From assembly GCA_910583795.1 (NCBI GenBank), contig CAJTZQ010000018.1:1-52796 (forward strand): DNA of 52,796 nucleotides, in the 5' to 3' direction. The notes under the pieces were generated by a model, which saw nothing but the letters and a program-made list of their open reading frames with translations, was not told where the DNA came from and did no database searches. Made by a program: the position numbers and the translations under genes. The DNA comes from an uncultured Muribaculaceae bacterium (GTDB lineage: Bacteria > Bacteroidota > Bacteroidia > Bacteroidales > Muribaculaceae). This document shows positions 7,875-16,404 of this stretch, in pieces (position 1 is the stretch's first letter; each line of letters opens with the position of its first letter).

Positions 7875-9110
7875 ATGAGAATACCGTTGCCGGCTGCCAT
7901 ATTTTTGTTTGTCTTCAGTTTTCTTATAGATATATACATATATGCCGACGTTCGCAATTCTACAAAAAAGAAAGGATTGCGCACGGCTTATATTGTCAGC
8001 ACCATATTGTGCTGGGCGCTCCTCCTGGTTATCATTTGCTTGCCCAAACGGTCGGAAGATACAGATATCCTTCCGATAATGTGGATGCTATATACATATC
8101 TTTCCATTTATCTTGCAAAGACAGGTTATCTGATATGTTCTGTTATAGGACGTCTGATCAGAGTCTTGTTTCAAGTAAAATCACGTAAACATTATTCACG
8201 ACTGGCTGGAACTGTTGTCGGTGCAGGTCTTTTTATTTCCATGTGGTGGGGTGTCTTATACACCAGACATCATATAGAGGTTGTGCCAATTGATATTTCC
8301 TCACCTCAGATACCTAAATCTTTTAATGGATATAAGATAGCCCAGATCAGCGACCTTCATGTGGGGACATGGGGGAATGACACTACCTTTATTTCGAATC
8401 TTGTAGATTCTGTCAATTCTCTCCATCCTGATTTGATTGTATTTACAGGAGATATAGTGAATAGACGTACAAATGAGGTAGAGCCTTTTCTAAAACCTTT
8501 GTCACGGTTAAAAGCACCGGACGGGGTTATGTCGATTCTCGGCAATCATGATTATGGTGACTATATGGATTGGTCTGATATGGAAGACAGGGAAATAAAT
8601 AATCGTGAAATGTCGGATCATCAAAAGAATATTGGATGGGATCTTTTAAAAAATGAAAGAAGATTTATTGTGAGGGATACCGATAGTATTATGGTTGTGG
8701 GCGTGGAAAACTGGGGAGATCCTCCGTTCCATACTTATGGAGATCTTGAACTTGCCTTGAGTTCTTCCCGTGATTCTATTTATTATCAGAATGATGATCG
8801 GTTTAAGATATTACTCACGCATAATCCTGCTCATTGGGACAGGGAGGTGTCTCGCAATACGAATATCGGTCTGACCCTATCGGGACACACTCATGCCATG
8901 CAGGTAGAGACAAATATTTTTGGCTGGAGATGGTCCCCTGCCAAATACCGTTATGAACATTGGGGTGGATATTTTGAAAGATTGAATGACAAAGGGCAGC
9001 CGGTAAGGCTTTATGTCAATATCGGTGCCGGAGAAGTGGGTATGCCTTCAAGATTATTTAGAGCTTATCCGGAAATAACGTTATTGACATTGCGTCAACA
9101 AGATTATTAA
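7875..9110 (+). CDS. Membrane-anchored metallophosphoesterase (calcineurin-like)
   Basis: Of 411 residues, the first 130 contain about four membrane segments (roughly 5-24, 38-55, 66-90, 108-128). The rest is a calcineurin-type phosphoesterase with ISDLHVG (Asp160, His162), FTGDIV (Asp193), LGNHDY (Asn224, His225), LTHNP and LSGHTHAMQ, a complete set of dinuclear-metal ligands. This architecture matches YkuE/YaeI-like enzymes, some of which act on lipid phosphates; the actual substrate is not determined. It follows the acyltransferase by 30 bases and is probably co-transcribed with it. Confidence 0.88.
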   Translation: MRIPLPAAIFLFVFSFLIDIYIYADVRNSTKKKGLRTAYIVSTILCWALLLVIICLPKRSEDTDILPIMWMLYTYLSIYLAKTGYLICSVIGRLIRVLFQVKSRKHYSRLAGTVVGAGLFISMWWGVLYTRHHIEVVPIDISSPQIPKSFNGYKIAQISDLHVGTWGNDTTFISNLVDSVNSLHPDLIVFTGDIVNRRTNEVEPFLKPLSRLKAPDGVMSILGNHDYGDYMDWSDMEDREINNREMSDHQKNIGWDLLKNERRFIVRDTDSIMVVGVENWGDPPFHTYGDLELALSSSRDSIYYQNDDRFKILLTHNPAHWDREVSRNTNIGLTLSGHTHAMQVETNIFGWRWSPAKYRYEHWGGYFERLNDKGQPVRLYVNIGAGEVGMPSRLFRAYPEITLLTLRQQDY

Positions 9111-9177
9111 TTTTTTTGATGCGCTACTTAAATGTAGAGGTTTTTCACTTCAGGCTAATCTAACAAGATTCTAAAAC

Positions 9178-9600
9178 ATGCAATTTTCTTATCATTCGGT
9201 AGTTTTAAGTCTCGGTTCAAACTGTGGTGACAGAACGGGCAATGTTTCCAAAGCAATGGAATGGCTAAAGGAGACAGTTTTGTCTGAAGCTGAATGTTCT
9301 TCAATATATGAGACTGCCCCCATAGGTCATTCGGGTGGAAAATACATAAACGCGGTTGTATCCGGCTCTTATTCCGGTATGCTCGATTCTCTCGAGAAAG
9401 AATGTAAAGAATATGAACTCGCACACGGTAGGGATGCGGAATCAAGGATATTTAATCGTGTGCCTGTAGATATAGATATTGTAATCGCGGATGAAAAAAT
9501 TATACGGCCACGCGATTTCAGATGTTCTTTTTTTCAAGAAGGATTCAAACAACTGATGATCGGAAGTAAATTTGATCTTAAAGTTTCAAAATTGCCTTGA
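9178..9600 (+). CDS. folK: 2-amino-4-hydroxy-6-hydroxymethyldihydropteridine pyrophosphokinase
   Basis: FolK transfers pyrophosphate from ATP to 6-hydroxymethyl-dihydropterin in folate synthesis. The 140-residue product has the N-terminal LSLGSNCGDRTGN, ETAPIGHSGGKYINAV and the metal/ATP block with VPVDIDIVIAD, in which the paired Asp residues bind magnesium. It is about 20 residues shorter than E. coli FolK, and the C-terminal PRPH-type loop is abbreviated to RPRDFRCSFFQ. It stands apart from other folate genes. A MITE-like element lies just downstream. Confidence 0.88.
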   Translation: MQFSYHSVVLSLGSNCGDRTGNVSKAMEWLKETVLSEAECSSIYETAPIGHSGGKYINAVVSGSYSGMLDSLEKECKEYELAHGRDAESRIFNRVPVDIDIVIADEKIIRPRDFRCSFFQEGFKQLMIGSKFDLKVSKLP

Positions 9601-9630
9601 AAATCTGACAAAATCTTTAAAAATAAAAAG

Positions 9631-9740
9631 TTTAAGAAACTGTTTAAGATTTATTTTATCTTGTCATTGAGGTCTTTGTCGGCGTCTTTTTGATAATTCC
9701 TCTCAATCACTTCGATAAATAAATTTAAACAGTTCCTAAA
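9631..9740. mobile_element. MITE-like element with about 27-bp terminal inverted repeats
   Basis: The ends are imperfect inverted copies: 9631-9660 on the left and 9714-9740 on the right share TTTA(A/G)GAA, CTGTTTAA, TTTATTT and ATC blocks in the same order, differing by a few substitutions and single-base gaps. The 53-base interior does not resemble a transposase but on the minus strand reads as a short open frame ending in DKDLNDKIK and a stop. Total length is 110 bp, filling most of the folK-lptF/G spacer and ending 5 bases from the lptF/G stop codon. No clear target-site duplication was found. Confidence 0.5.
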
Positions 9741-9745
9741 TGGTT

Positions 9746-11017
9746 TCAATATTTTGAAGCCCTTCGATATAATAAAACACCTATTATCAAATACACAAGA
9801 TTAGGAATCTCCATAGCTATAAAAGGAGTGGTGAATCCGGAAATGGCAAATGTGCTTGTCACGGTTGAAAACAGAATATAACTGAAACTCAACCCTAATC
9901 CAATTCCAATATTCATACCCATTCCACCTTTTACTTTTCGAGAAGACAATGACATGCCTATAAGTGTGAGGATGAATGCTGCGGCAGTAGATGCTATTCT
10001 TCTTTCTTTTTCTATCTCAAACGCTTTTATATTAGCCACCCCTCTCATCTTTTGTTTGTCGATATATTCAGAAAGTTGAGGTGTGGTCAATGTCTCCCAG
10101 TCATTGGCGGAAATCATAAAGTCGCGAGGTTCAAAAGGTATGATAGTGTCAATTTTAGTGCCCTTAGTGATGTTTTCTTTCATGCCGTTGAAATCGCGGA
10201 TCATATAGTCAGAAAGCACCCAATGATACATTTTGGTAGTGTCGTAGCGTGCTGTCTGTGCCGTCATTCTCGACTCCAGTTCCTTTCCTTTAAATTTATC
10301 AAGTGAAAATCGATATCCGGTTTTGTTGCGGTCTTCAAAACGACCGATGTATGCAACCACTCCCGGCGACACTTGAAGCTGCACATTTGTATTGCTTTCC
10401 ACTTTCTTGTTTCTTACATACTTATTGGTGTATGCAATTCTTTTTACATTTGTAGGTGGAATAATATAATTACTTAATGCAAAAGTTAAAGCTGCAATTA
10501 TTGCCGCTCCTATCATATATGGTCGCAACAGACGTTTAAAACTGATTCCGCTTGATAAAATGGCTATGATTTCTGAATTTGCAGCCATTTTCGAGGTGAA
10601 GAATATGACTGCAATGAATACGAAAAGAGGAATCAATTGATTTCCAAAGTAAGGTATGAACGATACGAAATAATCAAAGATAGTTTCCTTTAGCGGAGCG
10701 TTGAGGAAAGCGTCAAGTTTTTCTGTAATGTCAAACATCACAATCACTGCCAGAAACAGCAATGTGGAGAGGAAGAATGTGCCGAGAAACTTTTTAAGAA
10801 TATAAAGATCGATGATATAGAGACGGAAAGGATTCTTCCTTCTCTTCTTTTTGGAAATTGCAAATTCTTTCTTATCGGCATCAATAGTCTGCACGACTTC
10901 TTCCTCAGATGTTTTAACAGTTGAGGAAGAAGTAAGAGTATCCGGAATTAAGTCATCCTTTATGGGATTCTCTTCACAATCTATTGGCTTATGATTGTTT
11001 GGGTTTGTTTCCTTCAT
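9746..11017 (-). CDS. LptF/LptG-family permease (YjgP/YjgQ)
   Basis: This inner-membrane subunit family extracts lipopolysaccharide with the LptB ATPase. The protein has membrane segments at roughly 78-100, 125-142, 165-185 and then, after a periplasmic domain (about 200-325), three more near 340-420, the family layout. The first 65 residues are a hydrophilic, acidic and then basic tail (KKKRRKNPFR) that standard LptF/LptG proteins lack; total length is 423 against about 360. The start is supported by its position just 7 bases after the tgt stop. tgt followed by this permease is a common Bacteroidetes pair. Whether it is F or G cannot be decided. Confidence 0.88.
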   Translation of the reverse strand: MKETNPNNHKPIDCEENPIKDDLIPDTLTSSSTVKTSEEEVVQTIDADKKEFAISKKKRRKNPFRLYIIDLYILKKFLGTFFLSTLLFLAVIVMFDITEKLDAFLNAPLKETIFDYFVSFIPYFGNQLIPLFVFIAVIFFTSKMAANSEIIAILSSGISFKRLLRPYMIGAAIIAALTFALSNYIIPPTNVKRIAYTNKYVRNKKVESNTNVQLQVSPGVVAYIGRFEDRNKTGYRFSLDKFKGKELESRMTAQTARYDTTKMYHWVLSDYMIRDFNGMKENITKGTKIDTIIPFEPRDFMISANDWETLTTPQLSEYIDKQKMRGVANIKAFEIEKERRIASTAAAFILTLIGMSLSSRKVKGGMGMNIGIGLGLSFSYILFSTVTSTFAISGFTTPFIAMEIPNLVYLIIGVLLYRRASKY

Positions 11018-11024
11018 CTTTTGA

Positions 11025-12155
11025 TTATAATCTTCTTGTCACTCTTTCCACCATATCGGTTTTCCAAGTTTTGAAATCTCCGGCCATGATGTGTCTTCTG
11101 GCTTCCTTAACCAACCAAAGGTAGAATGCAAGATTATGAACAGACGCAATCTGCATTGCAAGCAATTCTTGACTTATGAACAAATGGCGTACATACGCTT
11201 TGGAACACACTTCGTCTACCCATGCTGCACCACCTTCATCAAGAGGGGAATAATCGTCTGCCCATTTTTTATTGCGCATGTTCATAATTCCATTACGAGT
11301 GAAAAGCATTCCGTTCCTTCCGTTGCGTGTGGGCATAACGCAATCCATCATATCCACTCCTCGGTCAATAGCTTCCAATATATTCGCCGGTGTACCAACG
11401 CCCATAAGATATCTGGGCTTATCATGGGGCAGAATATCATTGACAACTTCGATCATTTCATACATTTTTTCAGTGGGCTCACCGACAGCAAGACCGCCGA
11501 TGGCATTGCCATCCGCACCAAGGTCTGCTATATGTCTTGCAGCCTCACGCCTCAACTCCGGATATACACACCCTTGAACTATCGGAAAATATGCCTGATT
11601 ATAACCATAAAGACCTTCAGTCTCCTTATATCTTTTCCACCCTCGTTCAAGCCAACGCTGAGTGAGGGCAAGTGATTTTTTTGCATAGTCGAAATCAGCT
11701 GTCCCGGGGGTGCATTCATCGAGAGCCATCATAATGTCAGCTCCGATAACCCTTTGAATATCTACCACACCTTCGGGAGTGAAAAGGTGTTTCGACCCAT
11801 CAATATGGCTTCTAAACCAGGCTCCCTCTTCTTTAAGTTTCCTGTTGGATGAAAGGGAGAATACTTGAAAGCCTCCCGAATCGGTCAGGATAGGGCGATC
11901 CCATCCGTTGAATTTATGCAGACCGCCGGCATTGCGTAAGATCTCAAGACCGGGGCGGAGATATAGATGATAAGTATTTCCAAGAATAATTTTTGCATCT
12001 ATATCTTCTTTTAGTTCCCTCATGTGTACGGCTTTTACACTCCCTACCGTCCCTACGGGCATAAATATGGGAGTGGGAATCTTGCCGTGGTCAGTTGTGA
12101 TTTCACCCGCACGGGCATTTGAGTCTGGAGCTGTCGCTTCTATTTTGAAATCCAT
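11025..12155 (-). CDS. tgt: Queuine/preQ1 tRNA-guanine transglycosylase, zinc cysteines absent
   Basis: The enzyme exchanges guanine-34 of GUN-anticodon tRNAs for a queuosine precursor. Catalytic landmarks are intact: LTDSGGFQVFS (Asp92, general acid/base), GGLAVGEP (substrate pocket) and DCVMPTRNGRNG (Asp271, nucleophile). The C-terminal zinc site is not: aligned to the E. coli protein, where three cysteines of a CxCxxC motif precede SRAYLHHL, this protein reads SPLDEGGAAWVDEVCSKAY, placing Gly309, Ala311 and Asp314 at the cysteine positions, while the later HNL histidine remains. Length (376) is normal. It is the first gene of a tgt-lptF/G unit with a very good promoter. Confidence 0.93.
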   Translation of the reverse strand: MDFKIEATAPDSNARAGEITTDHGKIPTPIFMPVGTVGSVKAVHMRELKEDIDAKIILGNTYHLYLRPGLEILRNAGGLHKFNGWDRPILTDSGGFQVFSLSSNRKLKEEGAWFRSHIDGSKHLFTPEGVVDIQRVIGADIMMALDECTPGTADFDYAKKSLALTQRWLERGWKRYKETEGLYGYNQAYFPIVQGCVYPELRREAARHIADLGADGNAIGGLAVGEPTEKMYEMIEVVNDILPHDKPRYLMGVGTPANILEAIDRGVDMMDCVMPTRNGRNGMLFTRNGIMNMRNKKWADDYSPLDEGGAAWVDEVCSKAYVRHLFISQELLAMQIASVHNLAFYLWLVKEARRHIMAGDFKTWKTDMVERVTRRL

Positions 12156-12181
12156 TTGGAGGATAAGTGTTATATTTTATG

Positions 12182-12213
12182 CAAAGTTAGTTTAATCTGA
12201 GGTAAAACGCAAA
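12182..12213 (-). promoter_or_regulatory. Promoter of tgt-lptF/G
   Basis: On the minus strand TTTG (12210-12213), 20 bases, then TAACTTTG (12182-12189): an exact match to the Bacteroidetes sigma-ABfr consensus, 26 bases upstream of the tgt ATG. Confidence 0.8.
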
Positions 12214-12320
12214 TATAGGCGATGTTCCTTAAAATTATTTAAGTTCCCGGTCATGTGGCTATCATATTATTTCATTTTAGACGTTAGATAATTAAACGTT
12301 TTAAATCTAATTTGAACTTC

Positions 12321-13628
12321 ATGAAAATAGCAGTTGCCGGAACCGGTTATGTCGGGATGAGTATTGCAACACTTCTTGCACAACACAATAAAGTGGTTGC
12401 AGTTGATATTATACCAGACAAAGTGGAAAAAATAAATAATCGGATTTCTCCAATACTTGATGATTATATAGAAAAATATCTTAAGGAGAAAGACCTTGAT
12501 TTAAAAGCTACGCTCGACGGGGCTTCTGCTTACAAGGATGCTGACTTTGTAGTTATTGCCGCTCCTACCAACTATGACCCTGTTTCAAATTATTTTGACA
12601 CGCACAACATCGAAGATGTAATTGACCTGGTTCTTTCCGTCAATCAGGATGCGGTTATGGTTATTAAGTCGACAATACCGGTAGGATATTGTCGGTCACT
12701 TTATGTGAAATATGCGAACAAAGGCGTTCATAAATTAAATCTTTTATTTTCGCCGGAATTCTTGAGAGAGAGCAAAGCTCTATATGATAATCTTTACCCA
12801 TCTCGAATTATTGTCGGTGTTCCCAAGATGATAGAAAACGGGGCGCCAGTTGAAGAAAATCATGCCATTAATAAAATAGCAGATATACAATTTCTTGAAA
12901 AATCAGCACATAAATTTGCTGGTTTGCTAAAGGAAGGAGCAATCAAGACTGATATCCCGACATTATTTATGGGTCTGAAAGAGGCTGAGGCAGTTAAATT
13001 GTTTGCTAATACTTATCTTGCTCTTAGGGTAAGCTATTTTAATGAACTTGACACATACGCAGAGATAAAGGGACTGGATTCACAGGCAATTATTGAGGGG
13101 ATTGGGCTTGATCCCAGAATCGGGACTCATTATAACAATCCGTCGTTTGGTTATGGCGGATATTGCCTTCCAAAAGATACGAAGCAATTGCTTGCCAATT
13201 ATGCAGACGTGCCTCAAAACATGATGTCAGCAATTGTTGAAAGTAATAGAACCAGAAAAGATTTTATTGCAGACCAGGTTTTACGCCTTGCAGGCTGGTA
13301 TGGCTATACCAAAGACAATATATATGGTAATGCTTCAGAACAGGAATGTATAATTGGAGTCTATCGTCTCACGATGAAGTCAAATTCCGATAATTTCCGT
13401 CAGTCTTCTATACAGGGAGTGATGAAACGCATCAAGGCAAAAGGGGCAACCGTCATTATTTATGAACCTACACTAGAAGGGGGCAGCACTTTTTTCGGGA
13501 GCAAAGTTGTCAATGACCTTGATGAGTTTAAACGGATGTCGAAAGCCATAATTGCGAACAGATATGATTCATGTCTCGATGATGTGAGTGAAAAGGTTTA
13601 TACCAGGGATCTTTTCAGAAGAGACTGA
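12321..13628 (+). CDS. ugd: UDP-glucose 6-dehydrogenase
   Basis: Ugd oxidises UDP-glucose to UDP-glucuronate with NAD for capsule and surface glycans. The N-terminus has the Rossmann motif AGTGYVGMS; FSPEFLRESKALYDN and SFGYGGYCLPKDTKQLL (catalytic Cys282 from the ATG at 12321) are diagnostic and very close to E. coli Ugd, as is the C-terminal KVYTRDLFRRD. It is 435 residues, about 45 longer than E. coli Ugd, because of two insertions: roughly 170-195 (after SRIIVG) and roughly 315-335 (WYGYTKDNIYGNASEQE). A TTG nine bases upstream is in frame, but the ATG is preferred. It is a single-gene unit with a terminator behind it. Confidence 0.93.
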   Translation: MKIAVAGTGYVGMSIATLLAQHNKVVAVDIIPDKVEKINNRISPILDDYIEKYLKEKDLDLKATLDGASAYKDADFVVIAAPTNYDPVSNYFDTHNIEDVIDLVLSVNQDAVMVIKSTIPVGYCRSLYVKYANKGVHKLNLLFSPEFLRESKALYDNLYPSRIIVGVPKMIENGAPVEENHAINKIADIQFLEKSAHKFAGLLKEGAIKTDIPTLFMGLKEAEAVKLFANTYLALRVSYFNELDTYAEIKGLDSQAIIEGIGLDPRIGTHYNNPSFGYGGYCLPKDTKQLLANYADVPQNMMSAIVESNRTRKDFIADQVLRLAGWYGYTKDNIYGNASEQECIIGVYRLTMKSNSDNFRQSSIQGVMKRIKAKGATVIIYEPTLEGGSTFFGSKVVNDLDEFKRMSKAIIANRYDSCLDDVSEKVYTRDLFRRD

Positions 13629-13682
13629 GCCTACATGCAATGAGTAATTAGAAGTTTGCAATTAAATTATTAGTCAATTGGA

Positions 13683-13731
13683 AAATAAAATGGGAGATAA
13701 CGACATCAGTCCGTTATCTCCCATTTTATTT
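13683..13731. terminator. Convergent terminator between ugd and the GH109 gene
   Basis: A perfect 20-bp stem (13683-13702 with 13712-13731) and a 9-base loop; AT-rich outer ends supply A and T runs for both directions. Confidence 0.85.
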
Positions 13732-13742
13732 ATTATAGCGAA

Positions 13743-15143
13743 TTATTTTTTATAAGCATGGTGGAATCCTTTGGTTTTGTTCCAACCTCCGCGTGTAAAA
13801 TCAGGGAATGCGACAGGTGCTGAGCCGTTTTCTATAGAGATGGCACTAAGAGGAGCCATGGCACACCATTCCGCAAGGTCATAAACATCCATATCGAGAG
13901 GGAGACCGTTACGCAGACAATACACAAGTCTATAATCCATGATGAAGTCCATACCACCGTGGCCGCCCACTTCTTTTGCAAGATTTCCAACCTCGGTTAT
14001 AATCGGGTGAGTATATTTTTCAGTAAGGGCAGCTTGTTGCTCATCAGATATCCAGGAGTGGACATTAAGGTTTTCATGATCCGGAATGAATGTGGAATCC
14101 AACTGTTCGGGTTCGAACGCATACCCTTCACGTGGATATTTGTTTGCAAAACCCTTTGTTCCGGTCACCTGATACATGCGTGAATATGGGCGAGGGTTCA
14201 TCACATCATGTTGAATATGTATAGTTTTTCCGTTTTCTGTGCGCATCATGGTCATTGTATGGTCGCCGTTGGCAAAAGATTCAGGCTCTGCCCCGGTTGT
14301 CTCTTTGACAATTGCGGGTCCGGTCACAGCCTTTGTGTCCATGGCAACGAGAGTGTTTATCTTGTCTCCGCGATGAATATCGAGAAGCTGGCACGCCGGA
14401 CCGAATCCATGAGTGGGATAGACATCGCCACGATGCTCTTGATTGAAGTCAAGACGCCAGTTGTTCCAATATTCACCCCAGAATTCTTTCAGATTATGAA
14501 TGTAGCTACCTTCAGCATGAAGAACTTCTCCGAATAGTCCTTGCTGAGCCATGTTAAGTGTGTTTAGCTCGAAGAAATCATAGACACAGTTTTCAAGCAT
14601 CATACAATGTTTGCGTGTCTTTTCAGAAGTATTGACAAGATCCCATATTTCTTCAAGGGATGTGGCGGCGGGAACTTCTATAGCCACATGCTTTCCGTTT
14701 TCCATTGCATAAAGACCCATTGGGGCATGGTTCTTCCAGTCGGTGACAATATATATAAGATCTATGTCATCTCTTTCAACAAGCTGTTTCCATGCATCTT
14801 CAGATCCATAATACCCTGCTGCTCTTGCAACTCCTCTTTCGTCAAGCATTTTCTGTGTTGCTTCAACTCTTGCGGAATCGAGGTCACACAATGCCACGAT
14901 TTTTGTGCCTGGTATATAAGTGAATCTTTCTACTGCATCAGGCCCCCTCATACCAAGACCGATGAATCCAACACGCACGGTATCGAGCGGTTCAGCGGCA
15001 AATCCGATCATGTCGGTTTGTCCTGCAGGACGTTCAGGAATAGCCGTTTCAATTACGGCAGACTGTGGGGCTTTTTCACCGCATGCCGTCATCAGTCCTA
15101 CGGCAGCAACAGCACCAAATAAAAGTTTGTCGGTCAGTTTCAT
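13743..15143 (-). CDS. Gfo/Idh/MocA-family lipoprotein, GH109-like (alpha-N-acetylgalactosaminidase family)
   Basis: The 466-residue protein has a lipoprotein signal (AVGLMTAC, Cys21), an NAD-binding Rossmann domain with VGFIGLGMRG (about 58-67), and the conserved EVPAATSLEEIWDLV and LENCVYDFFELNTLNM segments shared with GH109 enzymes, which cleave terminal alpha-GalNAc through a bound NAD by oxidation, elimination and reduction. Activity is inferred from family. Lipid anchoring puts it in the periplasm or on the outer membrane. It is transcribed alone, divergent from the sigma-factor module. Confidence 0.85.
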   Translation of the reverse strand: MKLTDKLLFGAVAAVGLMTACGEKAPQSAVIETAIPERPAGQTDMIGFAAEPLDTVRVGFIGLGMRGPDAVERFTYIPGTKIVALCDLDSARVEATQKMLDERGVARAAGYYGSEDAWKQLVERDDIDLIYIVTDWKNHAPMGLYAMENGKHVAIEVPAATSLEEIWDLVNTSEKTRKHCMMLENCVYDFFELNTLNMAQQGLFGEVLHAEGSYIHNLKEFWGEYWNNWRLDFNQEHRGDVYPTHGFGPACQLLDIHRGDKINTLVAMDTKAVTGPAIVKETTGAEPESFANGDHTMTMMRTENGKTIHIQHDVMNPRPYSRMYQVTGTKGFANKYPREGYAFEPEQLDSTFIPDHENLNVHSWISDEQQAALTEKYTHPIITEVGNLAKEVGGHGGMDFIMDYRLVYCLRNGLPLDMDVYDLAEWCAMAPLSAISIENGSAPVAFPDFTRGGWNKTKGFHHAYKK

Positions 15144-15221
15144 TTTGAAAAAAGTTTATGGATCCGAACCATTGAAGATTAAAACAACTTTGGTCGTCGG
15201 AAAAATGATAAGGTTATGTTG

Positions 15222-15229
15222 CAAATTTA
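15222..15229 (-). promoter_or_regulatory. -7 promoter box of the GH109 gene
   Basis: TAAATTTG on the minus strand, about 79 bases upstream of the ATG, with a partial TTGT -33 element about 19 bases further up. Confidence 0.45.
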
Positions 15230-15351
15230 ATACATTTAATAGATTTACACAACTTTTGGGGCTGTAGTTACAGATTGAAAGAAAAATTTTTATTGATATC
15301 CGTGTCACAGAACAATAGATAGCGCGTATATTAATCAGAACAGCGTTAATA

Positions 15352-15840
15352 ATGGATAATAAAAACCTGACACAGACATATCTCAAATTGAGAGGTCGGC
15401 TGAAAACACTGGCATCGTCTATCCTTAAGAATGAGGAGGATGCCGACGATGCATTGCAGGATGCGTTCTGCAGACTTCTATCGCGGAATGAAGAAAACGA
15501 ACCTTCTTTAGTTGACGGAATGGCGGTTGTGACTGTGAAACGGATTTGTATCAGTTATTTGCGTAAAAGAAATGTAAGGGCATCAGAATCAATAGATGAT
15601 TCCGCATCAGAATTGGAATCTCCTCCTGAAATCCTTTGGGAGAATAAGGAGATAGAGGATATGACGCGATTGTTGATGTCGAAATTGAGCCCTTTACAGA
15701 AATCTGTTTTTGATCTCGTTTGTGAAGGTGTGGATTATGATATCATATCCGCTCGTCTCGGCATCACAGAAGAGGCGGTCAGACAGAATATATGTAGGGC
15801 TCGTAAAATTTTGAGAAATGAATACAAAAGATTTCAATAA
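15352..15840 (+). CDS. ECF-type RNA polymerase sigma-70 factor
   Basis: The 162-residue protein has region 2 (LASSILKNEEDADDALQDAFCRLL, about residues 20-43) and region 4 with LSPLQKSVFDLVCEGVDYDIISARLGITEEAVRQNICRARK split over residues 118-155, a helix-turn-helix that reads the -35 element. It lacks regions 1 and 3, as extracytoplasmic-function sigmas do. It overlaps the next gene by 23 bases and is followed by a secreted protein, so it probably responds to an envelope signal; the regulon is unknown. Confidence 0.9.
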   Translation: MDNKNLTQTYLKLRGRLKTLASSILKNEEDADDALQDAFCRLLSRNEENEPSLVDGMAVVTVKRICISYLRKRNVRASESIDDSASELESPPEILWENKEIEDMTRLLMSKLSPLQKSVFDLVCEGVDYDIISARLGITEEAVRQNICRARKILRNEYKRFQ

Positions 15841-16393
15841 TTGTAGGCAATTATTTTCTAAAGAAGAGATAGAACAACTCTGCAGTCTCTATCTGGAAGG
15901 AAAACTTGATGTGGCGGAAGAGCAAGTATTAGCAAAGATTCTTGTCAAATCTTCATATCCAGGAGAAACTGTTAAAGAGACGTTGTTTCTTATGGGGGTT
16001 ACTGCTTCTGAATCTCATATGATTAAGAAGAATGGATATTTCCGAAAGAAACCTGGAGCTACAAAATCAAACATCGGATGGTCATTGTTTAATATGCTTA
16101 AAACGTGTGTAGCCGCCGTATGTATAATTTTTTCTGTGTCCATGATTTGGAATTATTTTAATCCATCGCGGATTTATGAGGAGCCTGTTTATGAGGTTTA
16201 TGTTAACGGGGAAAAAATATCCGATCCCGAACAATGTAAGCTGATGGCGTTGAAGTCTTATGAAAAAAGCCAACGGTTTATTGCCGAGATGAATGCTATT
16301 CAAAATAAAAAGTTGGTGGATTTTGAGAAAAAAAAGTTGGATGCGGATAGGAAATATAAGGAGATGCAATCATATTTAAATGAAATAAACTAA
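15818..16393 (+). CDS. Single-pass membrane protein, putative sigma-factor partner (anti-sigma candidate)
   Basis: I do not recognise a named family. The 191-residue protein has a soluble N-terminal part (about 1-85, with an LCSLYLEGKLDVAEEQVL helix), one membrane segment (about 90-108, CVAAVCIIFSVSMIW) and a C-terminal part ending in a charged coiled-coil-like helix (about 140-190, lysine and glutamate rich). The arrangement of cytoplasmic domain, single membrane helix and periplasmic domain, and its 23-base overlap with the sigma gene, are what an anti-sigma regulator would show. No zinc-binding HxxxCxxC motif is visible, so the assignment rests on context. Confidence 0.7.
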   Translation: MNTKDFNNCRQLFSKEEIEQLCSLYLEGKLDVAEEQVLAKILVKSSYPGETVKETLFLMGVTASESHMIKKNGYFRKKPGATKSNIGWSLFNMLKTCVAAVCIIFSVSMIWNYFNPSRIYEEPVYEVYVNGEKISDPEQCKLMALKSYEKSQRFIAEMNAIQNKKLVDFEKKKLDADRKYKEMQSYLNEIN

Positions 16394-16404
16394 AACCTGT
16401 TTAT

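Noticed and set aside
11091..11675. Plus-strand open frame opposite tgt
   Set aside because: Lies wholly inside tgt on the other strand; no family features.
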